Shown: positions 1 through 5,192 of the stretch, in pieces | Position numbering within the stretch: position 1 is the first letter of the stretch | How the letters are laid out: each line of letters opens with the position of its first letter | Assembly (NCBI GenBank): GCA_007127495.1 | Contig: SKZG01000203.1 | Location: forward strand, 1-8,366 | DNA: 8,366 nucleotides | Origin: Planctomycetales bacterium | GTDB lineage: Bacteria; Planctomycetota; Planctomycetia; Pirellulales; Thermoguttaceae | Reading direction: 5' to 3' | The notes under the pieces: generated by a model | What the model was told of the DNA's origin: nothing | The model's input: only the letters and a program-made list of their open reading frames with translations | Database searches by the model: none | Translations under genes and position numbers: made by a program

Positions 1-1
1 C

Positions 2-646
2 GAGCGGCAACTACCCGTGGCGGCCGTCAATCTGGGCAAACTGGGGTTCTTGGCGGACCTCAGCCCCGGCGAATTGCCGGAAATCCTGCGCGATTTCGCG
101 GCCGGCAGGCTCCGGGTGATCCAGCACCTGATGTTCCAGTGCCTCGTATTTCGCCAAGACGCGACGGAACCGGCGTGCCGCCAGCTCGGGCTCAACGAGG
201 TGGTCGTGTGGAGCGGACCGACGTTCGCGATGATGGACCTCGATCTTTACGTTGACTCAGAATGGGTAACTACGTATAGTTGCGACGGATTGATCCTCAG
301 CACGCCGGTCGGGTCGACGGCTCACAGCCTTGCCTCCGGCGGACCGATCCTACGAAAGGAGTTGCAGGCGTTCGTGATCTCGCCGATCAGCCCCCACACG
401 CTGACCAACCGGCCCGTGGTCGATTCCGCGGAACGGCGGTACGAACTCGTGGTGGCCCGGCCGAACGTGGGCACCTCCGTGGTGGTCGATGGCCACGTGC
501 TGTGTACACTACAACCGGGCGACCGGGTGCGCGTGCAACAGGCCCCGCAGCGGTTCCAGTTGGTCGCCGCACCGGGACATAGCTATTACAACACTTTGCG
601 GGAGAAGCTGGGCTGGGGCGGGCGTTTGCAGATCAACAGGCAGTAA
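2..646 (+). CDS. nadK: NAD kinase, 3' part only (5' end outside window)
   Basis: This is the C-terminal part of an ATP-NAD kinase, the cytoplasmic enzyme that phosphorylates NAD to NADP. The frame is open to the left edge and reads ERQLPVAAVNLGKLGFLADL, matching the family segment that follows the GGDG motif. The GGDG motif itself lies outside the window, so the GTG at 17 is an internal valine and not a start. Visible family motifs are the NE pair in LNEVVVWSGP (about 194-223), DGLILSTPVGSTAHSLASGG (284-343) and ISPISPHTLTNRPVV. The C-terminus HSYYNTLREKLGWGGR is typical of bacterial, and especially planctomycete, NAD kinases. The Asp of DGLILSTP and the glycine-rich stretch contribute to NAD binding in the family. 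The stop is TAA at 644-646. The next gene starts 85 bases downstream on the same strand, so co-transcription is possible. The family call is very secure, and nothing looks damaged in the visible part. Confidence 0.95.
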   Translation, partial: ERQLPVAAVNLGKLGFLADLSPGELPEILRDFAAGRLRVIQHLMFQCLVFRQDATEPACRQLGLNEVVVWSGPTFAMMDLDLYVDSEWVTTYSCDGLILSTPVGSTAHSLASGGPILRKELQAFVISPISPHTLTNRPVVDSAERRYELVVARPNVGTSVVVDGHVLCTLQPGDRVRVQQAPQRFQLVAAPGHSYYNTLREKLGWGGRLQINRQ

Positions 647-731
647 CGCCTGCAAACGGCAACGCGAGGGACTCCACGCAACCGTTCACTGTAACCGGAA
701 CCTATCCATGACTCGAAAGGATGCGAGCCTT

Positions 732-1724
732 ATGCGAACCCAACCTCTTTTCCTGGCTTTTCCGTTTCTAGGTGCAGGCCACGCTGATGTAGTAGGCACA
801 CGCCGTGTGCCGTCCTTGAAACCAAGGCTGTCTGCACCTGGAAACGGAAGTGCCTTTTTTCTCTGTGCGGTGACGGCGATTGCCGCGTGCTGGCTGATGA
901 GCGGCCGAACCCGAGCCGAGTCGGCCGAACCGGTCCCGAAGTACACGCTTCGGTATCGTTTCCAGCCAGGCGAAACGATCCGCTGGAAAGTCAGTCATCG
1001 CAATCGGGTTCGGACCACCGGGGCCGGCGTAACCCAAACGGCCGAGTCGACCAGCGAATCGGTCAAGGTATGGCAGGTCAGCGAGGTGACACGGGACGGG
1101 GCGGCCACCTTCGTGTACTCGGTCGAGCAGGTTCAGATGCGGCAGCTTCTCAGCGGCCGTGAGGAGCAGCGTTTCGACAGCGAGTCCGACGCTGAACCGC
1201 CTGTCGGATTCCAGCAGGTGGCCTCGGCGGTGGGACGGCCCCTTTCGACGGTCACCCTCAGCGACCGCGGCACGGTGCTCAAACGCGAACGCGAATTGCC
1301 AACCGGCCCGACCGAAAATGAAGGCGATATCACCATTCCACTGCCCGAGGAACCGGTTGCGGTGGGCGAGAGGTGGTCGCGTCCGCATGAGGTGCAGGTT
1401 CGCACCGACGGGGGCGGAGTGCAAACGATCCGCACACGGCAGACCTTCACGCTGGACAGCGTGCGTCATGGCGTAGCCTTCATTCGAGTGCGCACGGCCG
1501 TGCTGACCCCGGTGCGCGATCCGGCCATCGAGGCACAACTGACGCAATGTGCCGCAAAGGGGGAGGTCCGATTCGACATCGACGCCGGCCGCGTGCTGCG
1601 GCAGCAAATGGAAACCGACAAGCGGGTGGTCGGGTTCCGCGGCGAGGCCACCAGCCTGCACTACCAAACCCGATTCGCCGAAGAGCTTCTCCCCAACACC
1701 GTCCGCACGGCGCGCGCGAAATAA
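732..1724 (+). CDS. Secreted protein of unknown function, DUF6263-like, with palindromic element inside its signal peptide
   Basis: This encodes about 330 residues. I chose the ATG at 732 because AAAGGA (716-721) sits 10 bases upstream. The ATG at 708 is in frame but has a weaker site. The mature part begins near YTLRYRFQPGETIRWKVSHR (residue 71 on) and is a beta-rich domain. It includes a DRGTVLKRERELP stretch, an IPLPEEPVAVGERWSRP stretch and a final RFDIDAGRVLRQQMETDKRV. That pattern resembles planctomycete secreted proteins of the DUF6263 type, whose role is unknown. The N-terminus is odd. A hydrophobic run (residues 41-57, AFFLCAVTAIAACWLMS) followed by a plausible RAESA cleavage site is pushed about 40 residues from the start by a stretch (residues 10-40) encoded by an inverted-repeat element. 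Export to the periplasm or cell surface is inferred. AIAAC could alternatively be a lipobox-like site. The coding call is firm, the family call is moderate and the exact start is uncertain. Confidence 0.8.
   Translation: MRTQPLFLAFPFLGAGHADVVGTRRVPSLKPRLSAPGNGSAFFLCAVTAIAACWLMSGRTRAESAEPVPKYTLRYRFQPGETIRWKVSHRNRVRTTGAGVTQTAESTSESVKVWQVSEVTRDGAATFVYSVEQVQMRQLLSGREEQRFDSESDAEPPVGFQQVASAVGRPLSTVTLSDRGTVLKRERELPTGPTENEGDITIPLPEEPVAVGERWSRPHEVQVRTDGGGVQTIRTRQTFTLDSVRHGVAFIRVRTAVLTPVRDPAIEAQLTQCAAKGEVRFDIDAGRVLRQQMETDKRVVGFRGEATSLHYQTRFAEELLPNTVRTARAK
760..849. repeat. REP-like/MITE-like palindromic element inserted in a coding region
   Basis: The outer arms are 760-777 and 832-849. They form an 18-bp inverted repeat (TTCCGTTTCTAGGTGCAG against its complement) with a single G-T type mismatch. 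Inside are two further hairpins. One is GGCACACG/CGTGTGCC (795-802 and 804-811), with GTAG at its foot (792-795). The other is CCTTG/CAAGG (814-818 and 823-827). GTAG at the base of an imperfect palindrome is a hallmark of REP sequences mobilised by RAYT (TnpA_REP) proteins, and assignment to that class is inference. The element is exactly 90 bases long, so it keeps the reading frame of the gene that contains it. No transposase is encoded in it. Confidence 0.75.
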
Positions 1725-1750
1725 CCCAATAAATAACCTATACATCTAGT

Positions 1751-1774
1751 AGGGACTTTCTGCGCGCAGTCCCT
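1751..1774 (+). terminator. Hairpin between the DUF6263-like gene and the coiled-coil gene, possible weak terminator
   Basis: AGGGACT (1751-1757) pairs perfectly with AGTCCCT (1768-1774) around a 10-base loop. The hairpin lies 27 bases after the upstream stop codon. No T tract follows, so it is not a standard intrinsic terminator. It could instead slow or attenuate transcription into the next gene, or stabilise the upstream message end. Confidence 0.35.
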
Positions 1775-1817
1775 CACTTCGGGTGGTGTCGGTTTCGCTT
1801 GGCGGAAGGCATCGCCA

Positions 1818-2723
1818 ATGGCCTTGCGCGCCCGTTCCGGAAATGGCCCGGAACTGCCGTCCATGGAAGCTTCGCAACTGCCAACCCCTGACACGACCGA
1901 GCGGGCCGATCCGTTCGACCAGGTGCTGCGCGAGGAACGGGAGAAAGTGCGGGAGTTCCTCCAGACGAAGCAACGTCAACTCGAAGAAGCCGAGACCCAA
2001 CTGCGCGAATGCCTCGACCAATTCGCCGCCGATACAGCCGCCGAAGCGGCGGACGAACTGGCCGGCGAAGCGGTGGGCTCCGGCCCGGATCTGCAACATC
2101 GCTACGACCTGGCGATGGACGACCTGCGCGAATTGAAGCGGGAAAATGCCCGGCTCCAGGAGCAGCTCCAAGACCAAGACCAAGCCCGTTCCCGGTTCGC
2201 CTCGGCCCCCGCAGCAGGGCAAGCGCTCGATTGGGAAGCCGAGAAGCGACGCATCCTGGCCGAGCTGGAATCCGAACCCGACGAAGACGCAGCGGAAGGG
2301 CAACCTCACACGCCGGACGTCCGGGCGATTGTCCAACGCACCGACGAAATCGTAGCCGAGAAGGACGTGGAGATCGCCGAACTCAAGCGGTTGCTTGAAA
2401 ACCAGAGTGCCAGCGTGGGGTCTCTAGCCGTCGGCGCCGCAGCGCTAGGCGGCATACTCGACAAAGACGCCATCATCCAGGAAGAACGGCAACACCTGGC
2501 GCAGTTGCAGGAACAGTGGCACGAAAAGTTCCGCCGGGCCGAAGTCGAACTATCGATCGAGCGAGCAAAACTCGCCCGCGAACGAAACGAAATCGAAGAG
2601 AAACTGCGCCTGCTGGAACAGCGAGGTCAAGCGGGGCGCGATGCGCCTACCGGCGATGCGCCGGCCGAAAAACCGCCCCGCAACCGGTGGCTTACCACCC
2701 TGAGGCCAAAGGACCCGCAGTAA
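1818..2723 (+). CDS. Coiled-coil protein of unknown function
   Basis: This encodes 301 residues. The start at 1818 is supported by GGAAGG (1804-1809) with an 8-base spacer. An in-frame ATG at 1863 is the alternative and would remove 15 residues. The protein is almost entirely charged helix rich in Glu, Gln, Arg and Leu. Coiled-coil segments run roughly over residues 36-80, 92-124, 168-198 and 216-270. A short small-residue stretch (SVGSLAVGAAALGGI, 199-213) lies between the last two, and a Pro-rich linker leads to a basic tail (NRWLTTLRPKDP). There is no signal peptide or membrane helix, so a cytoplasmic structural or scaffold role is possible, but this is inference. TDEIVAEKDVEIAELKRLLE and the segment around SIERAKLARERNEIEEKL look conserved in style with a planctomycete coiled-coil family that I recall without a name. 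It lies 93 bases after the DUF6263-like gene on the same strand. The coding call is strong because the bias and the ribosome binding site agree. Confidence 0.82.
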   Translation: MALRARSGNGPELPSMEASQLPTPDTTERADPFDQVLREEREKVREFLQTKQRQLEEAETQLRECLDQFAADTAAEAADELAGEAVGSGPDLQHRYDLAMDDLRELKRENARLQEQLQDQDQARSRFASAPAAGQALDWEAEKRRILAELESEPDEDAAEGQPHTPDVRAIVQRTDEIVAEKDVEIAELKRLLENQSASVGSLAVGAAALGGILDKDAIIQEERQHLAQLQEQWHEKFRRAEVELSIERAKLARERNEIEEKLRLLEQRGQAGRDAPTGDAPAEKPPRNRWLTTLRPKDPQ

Positions 2724-2733
2724 ACGGCCGTGG

Positions 2734-2850
2734 TATACTCGCCGCGGCCTAAAACTGCGCTTTCCGTAGGATGGGCTTTAGCCCGTCAAAGCGAAGACGG
2801 ACAAGAATGTCCATCCTACAAAAGCGCAATAACGACACGCGGCGAGTATA
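2734..2850. terminator. 13-bp inverted repeat between convergent genes, probable bidirectional terminator holding a REP pair in its loop
   Basis: TATACTCGCCGCG (2734-2746) is perfectly complementary to 2838-2850. With a one-base bulge the pairing extends to GG (2732-2733) and CC (2852-2853). It lies 10 bases after the stop of the plus-strand coiled-coil gene and 13 bases beyond the stop of the minus-strand kinase gene. That is the right place for a shared transcription end. Neither side has a clear T tract, so the terminator role is inferred from position and stem strength. Confidence 0.5.
2757..2827. repeat. Head-to-head REP pair (BIME-like palindromic element)
   Basis: The outer short arms GCGCTTT (2757-2763) and AAAGCGC (2821-2827) enclose GTAGGATGG (2766-2774), which pairs with CCATCCTAC (2811-2819). 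Inside are two hairpins. GGGCT/AGCCC occupies 2773-2784, and GGACA/TGTCC occupies 2799-2803 and 2808-2812. Read on the plus strand, 2766-2787 runs GTAGGATGG, hairpin, CCGTC. Read on the minus strand, 2819-2796 runs GTAGGATGG, a different hairpin, CCGTC. The element is therefore two related REP units in inverted orientation, each beginning with GTAG. This matches the bacterial interspersed mosaic element layout of RAYT-linked REPs. No RAYT gene is in the window. Confidence 0.75.
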
Positions 2851-2863
2851 ACCTTCGCAGCCT

Positions 2864-3298
2864 TCACTTGGCCCTGCCTGCCGCGCGGCGTTTTTCCAGC
2901 ACAACCGTACTACCCGACTCGTCGTACTCCACCCGCGTCATGAAGTGCCGCATGAGCATCATACCGCGCCCGCAGGGACACTGCAGGCGTTCCGGGTCGG
3001 TAGGATCGGGCACGTCCGCGGGATCGAAGCCCGGTCCTTCATCGCGCACCTCGATTCGCACCAATTCCGGCCCAAGCCAACACCGTATGCGAACCTGCTT
3101 GGCCGTGTCGTAGCGGTTTCCATGGGTAATGGCGTTGACAATCGCCTCCTCCATGGCCAGCCGCACGGCGAAACATTCGTGCCGGTTCCAGCGTGCCGCC
3201 CTCATTTTGCGAAGCAATTCTTCCTGGATACCCCGCGCGGCGCCGGCCTCGCTGACGATTTTCTGATCCGTTTGCCAGGTCCAGTGCTCGTTAGCCAT
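2864..3298 (-). CDS. RsbW/SpoIIAB-type serine kinase, anti-sigma factor (GHKL ATPase)
   Basis: This encodes 144 residues, the usual length for stand-alone RsbW-type GHKL kinases. Such proteins bind and inhibit a sigma factor, or another target, and phosphorylate a STAS antagonist. The ATP-site motifs are all present. The N box is MEEAIVNAITHGN (residues 49-61, with E50, N55 and H59). The G1 box is DEGPGF (86-91), and the G2 region is GRGMMLMRHFM (110-120). An EKRR tail is also typical. The ATG at 3298 is preferred because homologous proteins, as I recall them, begin close to the WTWQTDQKI stretch. An ATG at 3343 would add 15 residues, and neither start has a strong ribosome binding site. It follows the STAS gene on the same strand by 69 bases (24 with the longer start), so the two probably form an operon and act as a partner-switching pair. 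The target sigma factor is not in the window. Confidence 0.88.
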   Translation of the reverse strand: MANEHWTWQTDQKIVSEAGAARGIQEELLRKMRAARWNRHECFAVRLAMEEAIVNAITHGNRYDTAKQVRIRCWLGPELVRIEVRDEGPGFDPADVPDPTDPERLQCPCGRGMMLMRHFMTRVEYDESGSTVVLEKRRAAGRAK

Positions 3299-3367
3299 CA
3301 GGCACCGTTCTCGGGTTTTCGCGGCGCGGCCGGCTGACGTCATCGCCGTCGTGGCACGACCACGTGG

Positions 3368-3721
3368 TCAGAATGCGGCGAGGGCATCGGCTTCGTCATC
3401 GCGGATATCGAACAGGCGATCCAGTCTTGTGATGGTAAACACCTCGAAGATTTCCGGCCTGATATTCGAAAGCTTGATGGCGCCGCCAGCGGTCTTCATC
3501 TTCTTGTCCAGCGTGATCAGTTTCCCCAGGGCGGAACTCGAAAGAAACTCGACCTGCGAGAAGTTCAGCAGGAGTTTGTCGCGATTCTCGGCGTCCACCA
3601 GGCTGAACAATTCGTGCCCAAGCTCTTGAATTCGAATGTCTTCGATGAGCTTGCGGTCGCGGAATCGCACCACCGTCACATCTCCGACTTCGTTCACCTC
3701 GATGTGCCGATACTCAGACAT
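3368..3721 (-). CDS. STAS-domain anti-anti-sigma factor (RsbV/SpoIIAA type)
   Basis: This encodes 117 residues, a full single STAS domain. Such proteins in their dephosphorylated form bind the RsbW-type kinase and release its target, and the kinase inactivates them by phosphorylating one serine. The conserved segment is NFSQVEFLSSSALGKLITL (residues 53-71). Ser63, directly before ALG, aligns with the phosphorylated serine of SpoIIAA. The usual Asp two residues before it is Ser61 here, a small departure. The start is the ATG at 3721, supported by AAGGAG 9 bases upstream. The open frame continues to 3841, but a promoter-like sequence lies inside that extension, which argues against a longer protein. 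The kinase gene follows immediately, giving the classical antagonist-then-kinase order. Confidence 0.9.
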   Translation of the reverse strand: MSEYRHIEVNEVGDVTVVRFRDRKLIEDIRIQELGHELFSLVDAENRDKLLLNFSQVEFLSSSALGKLITLDKKMKTAGGAIKLSNIRPEIFEVFTITRLDRLFDIRDDEADALAAF

Positions 3722-3730
3722 TGGGCCAAA

Positions 3731-3736
3731 CTCCTT
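3731..3736 (-). promoter_or_regulatory. Strong ribosome binding site of the STAS gene
   Basis: On the minus strand AAGGAG lies 9 bases before the ATG at 3721. It is the best Shine-Dalgarno match in the window. It decides the start against the in-frame ATG at 3739, which would place this site inside the coding region. Confidence 0.75.
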
Positions 3737-3803
3737 CATCGACCTGACTGTGCGTGGAGCCGGTCCCGATTTGCGGACCGACTCAAACGGGAGACCAGCC
3801 CCT

Positions 3804-3831
3804 AGGATACGCCCTGAACCAATTGTGTCAA
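3804..3831 (-). promoter_or_regulatory. Sigma-70-like promoter for the STAS-kinase pair
   Basis: On the minus strand a perfect TTGACA -35 box (3831-3826) is followed after 16 bases by TATCCT (3809-3804), which matches the TATAAT -10 box at four of six positions. Transcription would begin near 3797 and leave a leader of about 75 bases before the ATG at 3721. Planctomycete promoters are poorly characterised, so use of this site is inferred from consensus only. Confidence 0.5.
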
Positions 3832-3841
3832 CCCCCAGCAC

Positions 3842-4121
3842 CGACCATTCGCTTGGGCGGTTCAGGAGCAGCGCACGTTGGAGCAGCCGAAAGTTTTCGC
3901 CGTGGTGCTCGGGTGACTATATCGGCATCCCCCCGCAGGGGTGGTCATCCTGTGTCTTCCACGGTGCGGCCGACCTGTTCCAGGGCAAGATTCTCCAGAA
4001 CCGTGAATTCGGTCGGCCCAGGGACCTCTTCAGAGAACTCCGGGCGGTTCTCGGTCGGTGAAGCGTGTTCACGGCTGGCGCCGCCGCGAGCAATTCACGT
4101 GGAAGGAAGGGAGCCGTCCGG
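3842..4121. other. Intergenic stretch with no convincing gene
   Basis: Together with the STAS leader this makes about 400 bases without a gene. The plus-strand open frames here (3636-4061 and 3754-4125) give Arg/Ser/Pro-rich translations without domains, and their starts lie in or over the STAS gene and its promoter. The only structures seen are two small hairpins. CCCC/GGGG lies at 3931-3941 with a 3-base loop. GAGAAC/GTTCTC occupies 4033-4038 and 4047-4052, about 70 bases beyond the stop of the minus-strand membrane-protein gene, where it could act as a weak terminator. No T tract follows. Confidence 0.5.
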
Positions 4122-4421
4122 CTAGTTCGCCCCCGGCGGCTTCATAATGAACGATTGCAAAATCAGGATGGCGCTTAGCGAGAGCATGGCCCAGCCGATC
4201 CAGTCGGCCGTCTCGATGGTCTTTTGCGCAAGCGGCCGGCCCGACTGCGTCAGCGCCGGCGTGGCGGCGTTGACGGAGGCCAGCGGATGCCCGGTCCGTT
4301 CCGCCAAGAACTGAGTCAGTTCCGGCGTCAGTTTGTACGACTCGACCACACGGAACTGAACGCCCAAGAACAAAAAAAGCATCCCTGCCAGGAATAATTG
4401 GTTGCGGTTGATGTCCAACAT
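4122..4421 (-). CDS. Small two-helix membrane protein of unknown function
   Basis: This encodes 99 residues from the ATG at 4421, which begins MLDINRNQLFLAG. Hydrophobic segments at residues 8-26 (LFLAGMLFLFLGVQF core) and 74-93 (WIGWAMLSLSAILILQSFIM) are predicted membrane helices. They flank a polar stretch of about 45 residues containing TPELTQFLAERTG. The tail KPPGAN is short. The open frame continues upstream to 4595, but that extension is not hydrophobic and has no protein character, so I chose the internal start. Its ribosome binding site is weak. Planctomycetes carry small proteins of this shape as I recall, but I cannot name a family. With one helix near each end, both termini should lie on the same side of the membrane, with the central segment on the other. 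It is divergent from the receiver gene at 4721, and a functional link to it is only a guess. Confidence 0.68.
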   Translation of the reverse strand: MLDINRNQLFLAGMLFLFLGVQFRVVESYKLTPELTQFLAERTGHPLASVNAATPALTQSGRPLAQKTIETADWIGWAMLSLSAILILQSFIMKPPGAN

Positions 4422-4720
4422 GATTGAGCCCTGCATCGAGGAACGATGGATTGCCTCCTCTCCCATTATCGAGCGAACGATTCCCTTCGATTGATGGAAG
4501 ATCAGCCGCGGCGGGTTATTCGAAGACGGTTTGGTGTGGTTGCGCACAACGTACGGGTTCTGCCGGATCGGCTGCCCGAACTCACTGGTCACCATGGACG
4601 GCTAGGCGAATCGGTTGACGGCTGCTGCGCGCCCCCTGCCGCAACCTATACTTGAGTGTTTCAACTGGAAGCGTCGCCGCCGCCTCTCCCATGCACCGTG
4701 CAATTCCTGGAGCCAAAACA
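4422..4720. other. Divergent intergenic region between the membrane-protein and receiver genes
   Basis: About 300 bases separate the two divergent starts and should hold both promoters. On the plus strand TATACT (4647-4652) and TTGACG (4615-4620) occur but are 26 bases apart, too far for one sigma-70 promoter. On the minus strand GATAAT (4470-4465) resembles a -10 box but has no good -35 box. TGGAG (4708-4712), 8 bases before the ATG at 4721, is the ribosome binding site of the receiver gene. Plus-strand open frames here give no recognisable protein. Confidence 0.5.
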
Positions 4721-5095
4721 ATGCCCAAAAACGTACTTGTCGTGGACGACTCCATGCTCATGCGCAAGATGGTGTCCGATGCACTCCTGGACGCAGGCTG
4801 GCTTGTCGTTGGCGAGGCCGCCAACGGCCAGGAAGCCGTCGAGCAATACATGAAGAAGCGTCCCGACGCCGTCACGCTCGACATCGTCATGCCGGGGACC
4901 AACGGCATGTACGCCTTGGATCGCATTCTGCAGTTTGACCCCAGCGCCAAGGTGGTCGTGGTCAGCGCATTGAATCAAACCCGGCTGATCTCCGAAGCCA
5001 TCCGGAAGGGCGCGCAGGATTTCATTGCCAAGCCTTTCCTGCCCGAACAACTCCAGCACACCATGAGCCTTTGCATGGGCGACGCGGATTGCTAG
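4721..5095 (+). CDS. Stand-alone CheY-like response regulator receiver
   Basis: This encodes 124 residues and consists of one receiver domain with no output domain. All the key residues are visible. The acidic pair is D9/D10 (VLVVDDSMLMRKM), the phospho-acceptor is D54 (TLDIVMPGTNG), the switch Ser is S82 (VVVVSALNQ), and the conserved Lys is K104 (DFIAKPF). The fold should be regulated by phosphorylation from a histidine kinase that is not in the window. The ALNQTRLISEAIRKGAQDFI segment resembles CheY proteins of chemotaxis-like systems, so it may act on a motility or other protein partner. Start choice: the ATG at 4721 has TGGAG 8 bases upstream, and the in-frame ATG at 4691 would add 10 residues unlike the family N-terminus. 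It is divergent from the small membrane-protein gene and convergent with the large cytochrome gene. Confidence 0.92.
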   Translation: MPKNVLVVDDSMLMRKMVSDALLDAGWLVVGEAANGQEAVEQYMKKRPDAVTLDIVMPGTNGMYALDRILQFDPSAKVVVVSALNQTRLISEAIRKGAQDFIAKPFLPEQLQHTMSLCMGDADC

Positions 5096-5110
5096 TGTCG
5101 ATCAGGCATC

Positions 5111-5159
5111 TACCGGTCATAAAGATTATCCCGGCCGGTATGTCGGGCAATGTCCCGAC
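5111..5159. terminator. Two hairpins between convergent genes, possible bidirectional terminator
   Basis: TACCGG (5111-5116) pairs with CCGGTA (5135-5140). GTCGGG (5142-5147) pairs with CCCGAC (5154-5159) around a 6-base loop. They occupy the 97-base gap between the receiver stop at 5095 and the stop of the minus-strand gene at 5193. There is no T tract on either strand, so terminator function is inferred from position only. Confidence 0.35.
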
Positions 5160-5192
5160 CATCGGCGGCGGAGTAGATGGTTGGCAGTTGAG

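Noticed and set aside
489..707. Upstream extension of the DUF6263-like frame overlapping the nadK end
   Set aside because: The extension overlaps the secure nadK C-terminus in another frame and gives Cys/Arg-rich residues with no protein character. Starts at 708 or 732 fit better.
768..1745. A 325-residue open frame on the minus strand opposite the DUF6263-like gene
   Set aside because: The translation is Arg/His/Gly-rich without domains and mirrors the codon bias of the plus-strand gene, which has a signal-peptide core, a beta-rich domain and a ribosome binding site.
3813..3866. Inverted repeat CCTGAACC/GGTTCAGG flanking the STAS -35 box, considered as an operator
   Set aside because: Arms of 8 bases separated by 38 are expected several times by chance in a window this size, and the arms do not extend.
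4615..4652. TTGACG and TATACT upstream of the receiver gene, considered as a promoter
   Set aside because: The boxes are 26 bases apart, well beyond the 16-18 needed for a sigma-70 type promoter.
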